A DNA stretch of 64,000 bases from CAZQFV01 sp964592645 (lineage in GTDB: Bacteria > Chloroflexota > Chloroflexia > DTKN01). Within the stretch, counting starts at the first letter, position 1. Every line of letters begins with the position of its first letter. The notes below the pieces were generated by a model. It was given only the letters and a program-made list of their open reading frames with translations, was not told the DNA's origin and made no database searches. Location of the stretch: NCBI GenBank assembly GCA_964592645.1, contig CAZQFV010000009.1:86870-150869 (forward strand), read 5' to 3'. Below, piece after piece: positions 51,848-60,348 of this stretch. The translations under genes and the position numbers were made by a program.

Positions 51848-53854
51848 ATGTCGCGGGGCAGATGGGTCCTGTGGGCCGGACTGGCCGTCGTGCTTTTTCT
51901 CGTCTGGCTGCCGCCGGCCATGGTCCTCGTGGCCGGGTGGCCCAGCGCCGATGAGCCCGGCGCGGCCTCCCTCCAGCCCATCAAACCCATCGCCGGCTCC
52001 CCCCCCCTCCCCGGAATGGATGCGTTGGTGGTGCGCTGGATTCTGGTGGTCGGGGCATGCTCCCTGGGCCTGGCGCTGGGAGCATGGCTGCTGACCTGGC
52101 TCATGGGGCGCTCTGCCGAGTCCGCGCCCTGGCCGCGGCCGGCGCTGCTCGGCTTCCTGGGCCTGGCTTCCCTCCTGGTCTATATCGTCGATTTCCTTTG
52201 GCCCTTTCCCCTCTACCGCTACTACAGCCTGAAACAGATCAGCATGGGCATGATCGCCGACCGCAGCGGCGACGTGGCCCTGGGGGTGGCCCTGGGGACG
52301 GTGGCCCTGTTCCTGCTCTACGCGCTGGCCCATCGTCTGTGCCGTGGGCGCGGCGGCGCCGGGCTGTGGGCCGTCGTCCTGGTCGCGGCCCCGGCCCTGG
52401 CCGTGGTCAACTGCTACGTGGCCACGACCACCACCCTGGACCCCTACGACTATATCGCCCGCGGCCGCATCACCGGCGTGCACGGCGGCAATCCCTATGT
52501 CCTGAGGCCCGTGGACTATCCCGCCGACCCGTTTATGGACTATGTATCGTGGCGGGAGGCCACCTCGGCCTACGGCCCGCTGTGGGAGACGGCCAGCGCG
52601 CTGCTGGCCCGGCTGGCCGGCCAGCGCCTGTGGATGAACCTGGCCGCGCACAAGGGTCTGGCGCTGGCGAGCTACCTGTTGTGTACCCTGTTCATCGCCC
52701 TGACGCTGCGGCGGACGGCTCCCGGGCGGGCCCTGGAGGGCACGCTCCTCTTTGCCTGGAACCCGCTGATCCTGATGGAGGGGCTGGCCAATGCCCACAA
52801 CGACCTGCTGATGGCCGCCTTCCTGCTGCTGGCCCTGGGGGTGCTGAGCCGCGCGCGCCCCCCGGAGGCCGGCGGGGAAGAGCCGCGGTGGAGCCGGGTG
52901 CTGCTCTACGGGGCGCCGGCCGTCTTTTTCCTGGGCGCCGCCATCCTGGTCAAGTTCGTCCCTATCCTGTTCCTGCCGTTCTTCCTGCTCTATCTGCTCC
53001 GGGGCGAGCAGCGCTGGCCGCGCTGGCTGCTGCGCGCCCTGCTGCTGTTGGCCCCCTGTGGCCTGCTCATCGCCGCCTATTACCTGGTCTTTTGGAAATG
53101 GCCCGAGGTCGGCGCCACCTTCTTCCGCCGCGTCGACATGTTTCGCATGTCGATCGCCAGCATCTCGCGGGAGGCGCTGCTGTCGCACGTGGACCAAAAG
53201 GTGCTGGATATACTTTCCCGGGCCCCCTTCCTGGGGCTCTTTGGGCTGGGCTACCTGGTGGTGCTGGGACGCTCCCTGTGGGGTCTGGCGCGGCCGGCCG
53301 GCCGCCCGGCCTATCACCTGGCCCTCGTCGGTGGGGGACTCGCCGGCATCCTCGGCGGCGCGCTGTGGTGGGCCCTGAAGGGTTGGGCCGCCCCGCCCCT
53401 GGGGACCATCGGCCAGGCCCTCTCCGGGCTCGACGGCCTGCCTTTCTCTCTCGTCTTGGGCGCCCTGCTCGGTGCCGGCCTGGGCGCCGGCGTCGTCGCC
53501 CTCACCCGCTTCTGGGTGCCGCGGGGCCGCCCCTGGGAAGCCTTGCTCCTCTCTTGCTCTAGCGCCTTTCTCCTCTACCTCCTCTTGGCCAACTTCTGGT
53601 TCTGGCCCTGGTACATGGTCCTGTCCATCGCCCTGTTGGCCCTTTCCGGCGACGACCGCCTCCTGGCCCCGCTGACCCTCGCCGCCTGCGCCGGCGAACT
53701 CTCCCACCTGGGCTGGAACTTTGTCTGGTATTGGTGGGGCATCTCCTGGGACACCGTCTACCAGATGGACGCCCTGGTCGTCTTTGGCATGGTCGGTCTG
53801 CCGCTCGTGGTCTATGCCATCCGCGGGCTGAAGAGGGAGCCGGCCTGCCCGTAA
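51848..53854 (+). CDS. multi-pass membrane glycosyltransferase (GT-C-like, MptB/DUF2029-like)
   Basis: 668 residues, about 13-15 transmembrane helices. The loop after the early helices has LDPYDYIARGRITGVHGGNPYV and YGPLWETASALLA, and a later helix start reads WNPLILMEGLANAHNDLLMAAFLLLALG, all typical of polyprenol-phosphate-sugar-dependent mannosyltransferases of the GT-C group. It would act on the outer membrane face with the polyprenyl-phosphate mannose made by the divergent GT2. The acceptor (lipoglycan or glycoprotein) is unknown. Start at 51848 after AGGAGGTG. Confidence 0.82.
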   Translation: MSRGRWVLWAGLAVVLFLVWLPPAMVLVAGWPSADEPGAASLQPIKPIAGSPPLPGMDALVVRWILVVGACSLGLALGAWLLTWLMGRSAESAPWPRPALLGFLGLASLLVYIVDFLWPFPLYRYYSLKQISMGMIADRSGDVALGVALGTVALFLLYALAHRLCRGRGGAGLWAVVLVAAPALAVVNCYVATTTTLDPYDYIARGRITGVHGGNPYVLRPVDYPADPFMDYVSWREATSAYGPLWETASALLARLAGQRLWMNLAAHKGLALASYLLCTLFIALTLRRTAPGRALEGTLLFAWNPLILMEGLANAHNDLLMAAFLLLALGVLSRARPPEAGGEEPRWSRVLLYGAPAVFFLGAAILVKFVPILFLPFFLLYLLRGEQRWPRWLLRALLLLAPCGLLIAAYYLVFWKWPEVGATFFRRVDMFRMSIASISREALLSHVDQKVLDILSRAPFLGLFGLGYLVVLGRSLWGLARPAGRPAYHLALVGGGLAGILGGALWWALKGWAAPPLGTIGQALSGLDGLPFSLVLGALLGAGLGAGVVALTRFWVPRGRPWEALLLSCSSAFLLYLLLANFWFWPWYMVLSIALLALSGDDRLLAPLTLAACAGELSHLGWNFVWYWWGISWDTVYQMDALVVFGMVGLPLVVYAIRGLKREPACP

Positions 53855-53927
53855 CCACTTCCCTGTTTCCCGCGTCTTTTTCCCCGCTTCTGACCCAGCG
53901 GAGTCCAGATTTCCCAGGAGGTGTTCC

Positions 53928-56249
53928 ATGAAACGGCTCTATGTCGTGCTGCTGCTGGCCCTCGCGGCCGGCCTCTTTCTCCCGCAGGCGGCCCACGCCG
54001 ACGGCATCATCATCATCGACCCGCCCCGCCCCCAGGTTTTGCCCTACCTGACGGTGGTCTACCACCACGTGGAGATCACCATCGCCGACCAGGTGGCCAC
54101 TACCAAGATCGACCAGGTCTTTCGCAACGACTATGACTTTACCTGCGAGGGAACCTACATCTTTCCCATCCCCGAGGAGGCCGCGATCGAGCGCTTTGTC
54201 ATGTACATAGACGGCCGGCCCGTGGAGGGCAAGGTGCTGGGCCGCGACGAGGCCCGCCGCATCTATGAGGACATCGTCCGTCGCCAGCGCGACCCGGCGC
54301 TCCTGGAGTATATCGGCCACGACACCTTCCAGGCCAGCATCTTTCCCATTGCCCCCCACGAGGAGAAACGCATCCAGATCGAGTACCGCCAGGTCTTGCC
54401 GATGGACCAGGGGCTGGTGGAGTACGTCTACCCCCTGAGCACCGAGCGCTTTTCGGCGCAGCCGATCGGCGACGTGGCCATCACCGTGCGCCTCTCCTCC
54501 CAGGACCCGATCAAGGCCGTCTACTCCCCCAGCCATGAGGTCGCCGTGAGCCGCGAGAGCGACTACAGCGCCACCCTGGGCTACGAGGCCCGCAACGTCC
54601 TGCCCGACCGCGACTTTGTCCTCTACTACACCGTCTCCACCGCCGAGTTCGGGATGAACCTGCTGACCTACCAGCCGGCCGGCGAGGATGGCTTCTTCCT
54701 GCTGCTGATCGCTCCGCCGGTGGAGGCCGGTGACCGCGAGGTGGTGGCCAAGGACCTGATCTTTGTCCTGGACACCTCGGGCAGCATGGAGGGAGAAAAG
54801 CTCGAGCAGGCCAAGGCCGCGCTGACCTTTGTGCTGGACCACCTCAATGAGGCCGACCGCTTCGCCATTGTCGTTTTCAACTCGGCCGTCACCACCTATG
54901 CCGAGGCGCTGCAGCCGGCCTCCGAACGGGCCGCGGCCCGCGCCTATGTCCAGGGGCTGAGCGCCGGCGGCAGCACCGACATCGACGGCGCCCTGCAGCG
55001 GGCTCTGAAGCTGGCCGATACCGCCAGCGGCCGGCCGCAGGTGGTCCTCTTCCTCACCGACGGCCTGCCCACCGTCGGCGAGCAGGATCCGGCCCGCATC
55101 CTGGAGAACGTCCGCAGCCGCGCCAGCGAGAACATCCGCCTCTTTCCCTTTGGTGTCGGCTACGATGTCAACAGCGCCCTGTTGGACAGCCTCTCCCTGG
55201 AGAACCACGGCGCCAGCGCTTACGTCTTGCCCGGGGAGAACCTGGAGGAGCGCGTCTCGGCCTTTTACAGCAAGATCAACAGCCCCGTGCTGGCCGGCCT
55301 CTCCCTGGACCTGGGCGGCATCACCACGCTGGACACCTACCCGAACCCGCTGCCCGACCTTTTCCTGGGCAGCCAGTTGGTGCTGGTGGGCCGCTACAGG
55401 GGCGGCGGGCGGACAACGGTGACGCTGCGCGGCGCCGTCAACGGCCGGGAGCGGACCTATGTCTACGAGGGACTGGACTTTACCTCCGAGGACGCCCACC
55501 ACGACTTTCTGCCGCGCCTGTGGGCCGTGCGCAAGATCGGCTACCTCCTGGGGCAGGTCCGCCTGCATGGCGAGAACCGGGAGGTGGTGGACGAGATCAT
55601 CGCCCTGAGCCTGCGCTACGGCATCATCACCCCCTACACCTCGTTCCTGGTGGACGAGACGGGGCGGGTGCTTTCGGAAGAGGGGCTGCGCCAGTCCAAG
55701 GATGCCTTCAACACGGCGCTGCCGAGCATGGCCCCGGCTGCCGGCGAGGGCGGGGTGAACTGGAGCCTGGAGTCGGACCGGCTGGGCCGGAGCGACGGCG
55801 CCTACAGCGGCCTGGCCACCACGGGCATGCGCCAGGTGCGGGACAAGGCCTTTCTGCTGGCCAACGGTGTCTGGACGGACACGACCTACCGGGCGGGCAC
55901 GCCGACCACCCAGGTCACTTTTGGCGGCGAAAGCTACTTTGCCCTGCTGGCCGCCCGCCCGGAGTGGGGCCCTTTCTTTGCCGTGGGCCAGCGCCTCATC
56001 GTCGTCCTGGAGGGCACGGCCTACGAGGTGGTGGCCGAGGAGGTGCCCCCGGTGACGGTGCCGCCGGCCACGGAGCGGCCGGCCGGCCCGGCGACCACGC
56101 CGCGCCCGCCCTCCACGGCCTACCCGGCGGCATCGTACCCGGCAGAGCCGCCGGCGGGGGGCGTCTCCCCGGCCTGGATCGTCGGCGGGATCGCCCTGGC
56201 CGGCGTGCTGCTCCTGGCGGGGCTGCTGCTGGCCAGAAGAGGGCGGTGA
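53928..56249 (+). CDS. secreted VIT / von Willebrand A domain protein, membrane-anchored
   Basis: 773 residues. Signal peptide (1-24, cleavage after AHA). VIT domain at about 35-165 (VATTKIDQVFRNDYDFTCEGTYIFPIPEEAAIERFVMYIDGR, EARRIYEDIVRRQRDPALLEY). VWA domain about 275-450 with an intact metal site DTSGSM near 281-286 and FLTDGLPTVGE. A further beta-rich region, a Pro/Thr-rich linker (about 700-740) and one C-terminal helix with a basic stop (LLLARRGR) anchor it to the membrane. It resembles inter-alpha-trypsin inhibitor heavy chains; probably an adhesion or envelope protein. AGGAGG precedes the ATG. Confidence 0.9.
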   Translation: MKRLYVVLLLALAAGLFLPQAAHADGIIIIDPPRPQVLPYLTVVYHHVEITIADQVATTKIDQVFRNDYDFTCEGTYIFPIPEEAAIERFVMYIDGRPVEGKVLGRDEARRIYEDIVRRQRDPALLEYIGHDTFQASIFPIAPHEEKRIQIEYRQVLPMDQGLVEYVYPLSTERFSAQPIGDVAITVRLSSQDPIKAVYSPSHEVAVSRESDYSATLGYEARNVLPDRDFVLYYTVSTAEFGMNLLTYQPAGEDGFFLLLIAPPVEAGDREVVAKDLIFVLDTSGSMEGEKLEQAKAALTFVLDHLNEADRFAIVVFNSAVTTYAEALQPASERAAARAYVQGLSAGGSTDIDGALQRALKLADTASGRPQVVLFLTDGLPTVGEQDPARILENVRSRASENIRLFPFGVGYDVNSALLDSLSLENHGASAYVLPGENLEERVSAFYSKINSPVLAGLSLDLGGITTLDTYPNPLPDLFLGSQLVLVGRYRGGGRTTVTLRGAVNGRERTYVYEGLDFTSEDAHHDFLPRLWAVRKIGYLLGQVRLHGENREVVDEIIALSLRYGIITPYTSFLVDETGRVLSEEGLRQSKDAFNTALPSMAPAAGEGGVNWSLESDRLGRSDGAYSGLATTGMRQVRDKAFLLANGVWTDTTYRAGTPTTQVTFGGESYFALLAARPEWGPFFAVGQRLIVVLEGTAYEVVAEEVPPVTVPPATERPAGPATTPRPPSTAYPAASYPAEPPAGGVSPAWIVGGIALAGVLLLAGLLLARRGR

Positions 56250-56262
56250 TCGAGCTTCTTGG

Positions 56263-56303
56263 CCGCAGGGGCGGGCCTAGCGCCCGCCCCTGCGGTCCTT
56301 TTA
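56263..56303 (+). terminator. rho-independent terminator after the VIT/VWA gene
   Basis: Perfect 14-bp arms CCGCAGGGGCGGGC (56263-56276) and GCCCGCCCCTGCGG (56282-56295) with loop CTAGC, followed by TCCTTTTAT. The same GGGGCGGGC core occurs at 27713-27787 and 56343-56366. The rest of the 304-base gap 56250-56553 holds only that second copy and a promoter. Confidence 0.75.
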
Positions 56304-56342
56304 TCAGCGCCTGCGGCGTCTTCGGCGGTGGAAGCCGCCTAT

Positions 56343-56366
56343 GGGGTCGGGCCTGGCGCCCGCCCC
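56343..56366. repeat. REP-like GC-rich palindrome
   Basis: GGGGTCGGGC (56343-56352) and GCCCGCCCC (56358-56366) with loop CTGGC and one bulged T. A second, less perfect copy of the element at 56263-56295, only 50 bases away. Confidence 0.5.
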
Positions 56367-56498
56367 TGCCAAAGCGGGGCCGCGCCGTTTGCGGCCGGCT
56401 GGCCCCCTGCTGCTTACCTCCCCTCAGAAACGATTCCCGCATCGCACCCGGTAATGTGTGCTAGCGCACTTGAGTGCCTGCGTTGGTCCTGGAAGTTG

Positions 56499-56507
56499 TG
56501 GTATAAT
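56499..56507 (+). promoter_or_regulatory. extended -10 promoter for the ABC-2 exporter operon
   Basis: TGGTATAAT, a perfect -10 (56502-56507) with an extended -10 TGG, 46 bases before the ATPase gene. No good -35 at the right distance. Two overlapping short palindromes (GTGC-TAGC-GCAC at 56458-56469 and GCACT-TG-AGTGC at 56466-56477) lie just upstream and could be an operator. Confidence 0.55.
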
Positions 56508-56553
56508 AGGGACACAGAGCAGGTGTGGAAAGGAACCTGGAGAGGGCAAAGCG

Positions 56554-57525
56554 ATGATCGAAGCCCAGGGTTTGGTCAAGATATTTGGAGACTTTATCGC
56601 CGTCAGCGATGTGGCCTTCCATGTAGCGCCGGGCGAGGTTGTCGTCCTGTTGGGCCCCAACGGCGCCGGCAAGACGACGACGGTGCGGATGCTTTCCGGC
56701 ATCCTGCGGCCCACGCGCGGCCGGGCGATCATCGCCGGCCACGATGTGGCCGAGGAGCCGATCGCCGTCCGGCAGATGGTCGGGCTGCTCACCGAGTTCC
56801 CCGGCCTGTACGACCGGATGAACCCGTTCGACTACCTGTGTTTCTTCGGGGCGCTCGAAGGATTGGGGCGGGCCCGGCGGCGCGCACGCGCCGAGGAGCT
56901 GCTGCGCCGTTTCGAGCTGTGGGAGGCCCGCCGCCTGCGGCTGGGTGAGTTCTCCAAAGGGATGCGCCAGAAGGCGGCGTTGGCCCGCGCCCTGCTGCAC
57001 GACCCCCCCGTGCTGCTGCTGGACGAGCCGACCTCGGCCATGGATCCGGGCAGCGCCCGCCTGGTGCGGGAGTACATCCTGGAGCTGAAGCAGGCCGGCC
57101 GCACCCTCTTTATCTGCACCCACAACCTCACCGAGGCCGAGGCCCTGGCCGACCGCATCGCCATTATCCGCATGGGCCGGATCGTTGCCCTGGACACGGC
57201 GGCCAACCTGCGCCGCTCCCTGATCGGGCCGCCGCAGATGGAGGTGCGGCTGGGCGGCCCGCTGGACGGCGTGGCCCAGGCGCTGCAGGATCTGGTGGAG
57301 GTGGTCGACATCGGCCCTACCTGGCTGCGCTACCTGGCCCCGGCGCCCGAGGCGCTCAACCCCCAGGTGCTGCGCCGGCTGGGCGAAGCCGGGGCCGACG
57401 TGGTCACGTTGAGCGAGGTGCCCACCGGCCTGGAGGATGTCTACCTGCGGATCGTCTCCGCGGGCGACGAGTCCTTGAGCGAGACCGCCGCGCTGCTGCA
57501 GCGCCGGGGGGAGAGGATCCGATGA
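56554..57525 (+). CDS. ABC-2 exporter ATP-binding protein
   Basis: 323 residues. Walker A GPNGAGKTT, signature FSKGMRQKAALA, Walker B VLLLDEPTSAMD and switch His in CTHNLTEAEALADR. The C-terminal 90 residues form the regulatory extension of the DrrA/NatA-like exporter class, ending SEVPTGLEDVYLRIV. The ATG at 56554 has GGAGAGGG upstream. Its stop overlaps the permease start by ATGA. Substrate unknown. Confidence 0.93.
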   Translation: MIEAQGLVKIFGDFIAVSDVAFHVAPGEVVVLLGPNGAGKTTTVRMLSGILRPTRGRAIIAGHDVAEEPIAVRQMVGLLTEFPGLYDRMNPFDYLCFFGALEGLGRARRRARAEELLRRFELWEARRLRLGEFSKGMRQKAALARALLHDPPVLLLDEPTSAMDPGSARLVREYILELKQAGRTLFICTHNLTEAEALADRIAIIRMGRIVALDTAANLRRSLIGPPQMEVRLGGPLDGVAQALQDLVEVVDIGPTWLRYLAPAPEALNPQVLRRLGEAGADVVTLSEVPTGLEDVYLRIVSAGDESLSETAALLQRRGERIR

Positions 57526-58973
57526 GCCAGATCCGACGCGCGCTGCTGGTAGCCGGACGAGAGTTGAAGGACAGCCTCACCGACTGGCGGATCGTCACTC
57601 CGGTGGCGCTGCTGACCTTTCTCTTCCCTTGGATAGTGATCTACTCGACCAAGTACGGCATCGGCTATGCCGAACGCTACGACCCCGAGCTGGTGCTCTC
57701 GCGCCTCATCCCGTTTGCGGCCATGGTGGTGGGGTTCTTTCCGATCTCCTTCTCCCTGGTGATCGCCCTGGAGTCGTTCGTCGGGGAAAAGGAGCGCAAC
57801 ACGTTGGAGTCGCTCCTGTCGACGCCGATCACCGACGGCGCGCTCTACGTGGGCAAGCTGCTGGCGGCGCTGGCCATCCCCCTGGTCGGCAGCATGTTGG
57901 CCATCGCCCTGTTTACCTGGGGGTTGCCCCAGATCACCGGCCAGTATGTGCCGCTGGACCTGCTGGCGCAGATCATCCTGCTGACCTGCACGCTGTCGTT
58001 GGGGATGGTGGCCGGGGCGGTGGTCGTCTCCAGCAATACCACCAGCGTGCGGGCGGCGAACCTGCTCTCCTCTTTCATCGTCCTGCCGGCCATGATGATC
58101 GTTTCCCTGCAGGCCTTTGTCATCCTCTGGGAGGGGCGCGAGGCGCTGTGGTTCATCGCCGCTGCTCAGGTGCTCCTCGACCTAGGGCTGATCCGCATGG
58201 GCATCCGCGTCTTTAACCGCGAGGACCTCCTGGCGCGGACGATCGACCGCATCGACCTGCGTCGGGCGTGGCGGACATTTTGGTCGTTCGTGCGCCAGGA
58301 GCCGGCCGCGGCGCTGGCCCGGCGGCCCTCGGCGCGTTTCACCCTGGGGCGGATCTATCGCCGCGACATCCCGCAGATCCTGCGCCGTTCGGCCGGCGCG
58401 GCCGTGCTGGTATTGGTTGTCATGGCCGGGGCTTTTGCCCTGGGTTGGGTCTACGGCCAGTTCCTGCCGATCCCGGCGAGCTGGGTCGGCGCGCTGGAGT
58501 TCGACGCCGAGCAGACACGCGCGGCGCTGGGGCAGATGCCCAGCATCCTGGGCCTGCACCCTTGGGATATCTTTCTGTGGAACGTGCGCTCGCTGGTCTC
58601 GTACGCCGCGCTGGGGATCGTCTGTTTCGGCGCGGCGGCGACGATCCCGCTCTTTACCGTGTCCGGCATCATCGGGTTCCTGGCGGGCAGCGGCCTGGGG
58701 CAGGGCATGAACGTTGGCGTCTTCCTGGCGCTGCTCTGGCCGCACGGCCTGCTGGAGCTGCCGGCTGCGCTGGTGGCCACGGCGGCCGGCCTGCGCATGG
58801 GGGCGGCCGTCATGGCACCGCCGCGCGGTTTCACCCTGGGCGAGACGCTGCTGCAGGGGATCGCCGACTTTGTCAAGGTTCTGGTCTGTCTAGTGGTGCC
58901 CCTGCTGCTGATCGCCGCCTTTGTCGAGATCTATGTGACCCCCCGGGTGGCGCTGTGGGTCCTGGGGGGATGA
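57522..58973 (+). CDS. ABC-2 permease fused to a SpoIIM-like membrane domain
   Basis: 483 residues. Residues about 1-245 are an ABC-2 permease half (GRELKDSLTDWRIVTPVALLTFLFPWIVIY; FVGEKERNTLESLLSTPITDGALYVGKLLAAL). Residues about 270-483 match the SpoIIM (stage II sporulation protein M) family: RRSAGAAVLVLVVMAGAFALG, WNVRSLVSYAALGIVCFGAAATIP, LLWPHGLLELPAALVATAAGLRMG and the end AAFVEIYVTPRVALWVLGG. The PHG-x-ELPA stretch is the SpoIIM hallmark. Sporulation is not implied; SpoIIM-like proteins occur widely beside ABC exporters. As one chain it is unusual. Coupled to the ATPase by ATGA. Confidence 0.85.
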   Translation: MSQIRRALLVAGRELKDSLTDWRIVTPVALLTFLFPWIVIYSTKYGIGYAERYDPELVLSRLIPFAAMVVGFFPISFSLVIALESFVGEKERNTLESLLSTPITDGALYVGKLLAALAIPLVGSMLAIALFTWGLPQITGQYVPLDLLAQIILLTCTLSLGMVAGAVVVSSNTTSVRAANLLSSFIVLPAMMIVSLQAFVILWEGREALWFIAAAQVLLDLGLIRMGIRVFNREDLLARTIDRIDLRRAWRTFWSFVRQEPAAALARRPSARFTLGRIYRRDIPQILRRSAGAAVLVLVVMAGAFALGWVYGQFLPIPASWVGALEFDAEQTRAALGQMPSILGLHPWDIFLWNVRSLVSYAALGIVCFGAAATIPLFTVSGIIGFLAGSGLGQGMNVGVFLALLWPHGLLELPAALVATAAGLRMGAAVMAPPRGFTLGETLLQGIADFVKVLVCLVVPLLLIAAFVEIYVTPRVALWVLGG

Positions 58974-58983
58974 GGAGCCAGCG

Positions 58984-59649
58984 ATGGCTGTACAATGGGC
59001 GCCCTCGATCCTGGCGGCCGATTTCGCCCGGCTGGGCGAGCAGGTCCGCGAGGTAGAGGCGGCCGGCGCGGACCGGCTGCACCTGGACGTGATGGATGGG
59101 CACTTTGTGCCCAACCTGACCTTTGGGGCGTTGGTTGTGCGGGCCCTGCGACCCATCACCCGCCTGCCCCTGGTGGCCCACCTGATGGTGGAGGCGCCGG
59201 AGCGCCTGCTGGCCGACTTTGCCCAGGCCGGGGCCGATGGCCTCATCGTTCACCAGGAGGCCTGTCCGCACCTGCAGCGGATTGTGGCCCACATCCACGA
59301 ACTGGGCTGCCGGGCGGGAGTGGCGCTGAACCCGGCGACGCCGCTGGGGACGCTCGAGGAGATCTTGCCCGAGTTGGATGAGGTGCTGGTGATGTCGGTG
59401 AACCCCGGTTTTGGCGGCCAGGCCTTTCTGCCGGCCAGCATGGACAAGGTGGGCCGGATGAGAGAACTGCTGCAGGCGCGCGGGCTGGCGGGCATCGACC
59501 TGGCGGTGGACGGGGGGATCGACGAGCGGACTGCCCCGCAGGTGGTCCGGGCGGGGGCCAATGTGCTGGTTGCCGGGTCGGCGGTGTTCGGCAGCCCAAC
59601 GGGGCCGGGGGCGGCCCTGGAGCGGCTGCGCCGGGCCGTGGCGGGGTGA
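58984..59649 (+). CDS. rpe: ribulose-phosphate 3-epimerase
   Basis: 221 residues. Interconverts ribulose 5-phosphate and xylulose 5-phosphate in the pentose phosphate pathway. TIM barrel with APSILAADFARLGEQV, metal-ligand HLDVMDGHFVPNLTFG, PLVAHLMVE, the VLVMSVNPGFGGQ segment and DLAVDGGID near the C-terminus, with phosphate-binding GSAVFGS. Ten bases after the exporter permease, GAGGAG before the ATG, so it is probably cotranscribed without functional link. Confidence 0.96.
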   Translation: MAVQWAPSILAADFARLGEQVREVEAAGADRLHLDVMDGHFVPNLTFGALVVRALRPITRLPLVAHLMVEAPERLLADFAQAGADGLIVHQEACPHLQRIVAHIHELGCRAGVALNPATPLGTLEEILPELDEVLVMSVNPGFGGQAFLPASMDKVGRMRELLQARGLAGIDLAVDGGIDERTAPQVVRAGANVLVAGSAVFGSPTGPGAALERLRRAVAG

Positions 59650-59802
59650 GGGCGCCGTGGGCCGGCAGGCCGGCAGGGGGTCCTGGAAACGGGAAACAAA
59701 GCGTTATCCTCTCCGTACTTGGCGATGGGCCTGTTTTCTCGTGGCCCCTTGGAGTTTGGATCGGTTGCCCGGTTGGGCTTGTAGTGGTCGAGGAGGTTCC
59801 CC

Positions 59803-60198
59803 ATGAAGCGCCCTGAAGGTGTGAGCATCATCAGCATCTACTTCTACATTGCCGCCGGTCTCCTGGTCCTGGGAGCCTGCGCGATGGTCGCCGTCCCCTT
59901 TATCGTCGGCATCGCTGCCTCGCAGGACCCGGACGCGCGGGTCGCCGTGCCCATCGTGACCATGGTCGTGGCCGTGATCATGCTCTTTCTCCTGGCCATG
60001 GCGGTGGCTTATGCGGGGGTGGCCTGGGGGCTCTGGAACCTGAAGCCATGGGCCCGCATCGGGGCCATCGTGTTGGCCGTGTTGAGCCTGACGTCCGTGC
60101 CCGTCGGCACGATCCTCGGCGGGCTGATCCTGTGGTACATGTTCCAGCAGGAAGCGCGGGCGGCCTTTGGAGAGGCAATCGGGCCGGCGGCGCAGTAG
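59803..60198 (+). CDS. small four-helix membrane protein
   Basis: 131 residues. MKRPEGVSIISIYFYIAAGLL... with about four hydrophobic segments (about 8-33, 42-64, 70-90 and 92-110), and the stretch GLWNLKPWARIGAIVLAVLSL followed by PVGTILGGLILWYMFQQEARAAF, which recurs in many small bacterial membrane proteins of unknown function. GAGGAGG lies before the ATG. The 153-base gap before it shows no convincing promoter. Confidence 0.8.
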   Translation: MKRPEGVSIISIYFYIAAGLLVLGACAMVAVPFIVGIAASQDPDARVAVPIVTMVVAVIMLFLLAMAVAYAGVAWGLWNLKPWARIGAIVLAVLSLTSVPVGTILGGLILWYMFQQEARAAFGEAIGPAAQ

Positions 60199-60348
60199 GC
60201 GGCCGGCGGCCTCTTTCGGCGGTCTCTTCCAGGGCCGGGCGTTGGGCCGGGGAAGTGGGGAGGGCGGGCCTGGACCCGCGCGCTCCGAGCCACGCTGGTC
60301 GGCGGCATGCGCTGCGCTCTGCAGCACAAGGACCTCAGGAGAGACGAT

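Noticed and set aside
57522..58973. Evidence that the organism forms spores, from the SpoIIM-like domain
   Set aside because: SpoIIM-like proteins are widespread in non-sporulating bacteria and no other sporulation gene is present.
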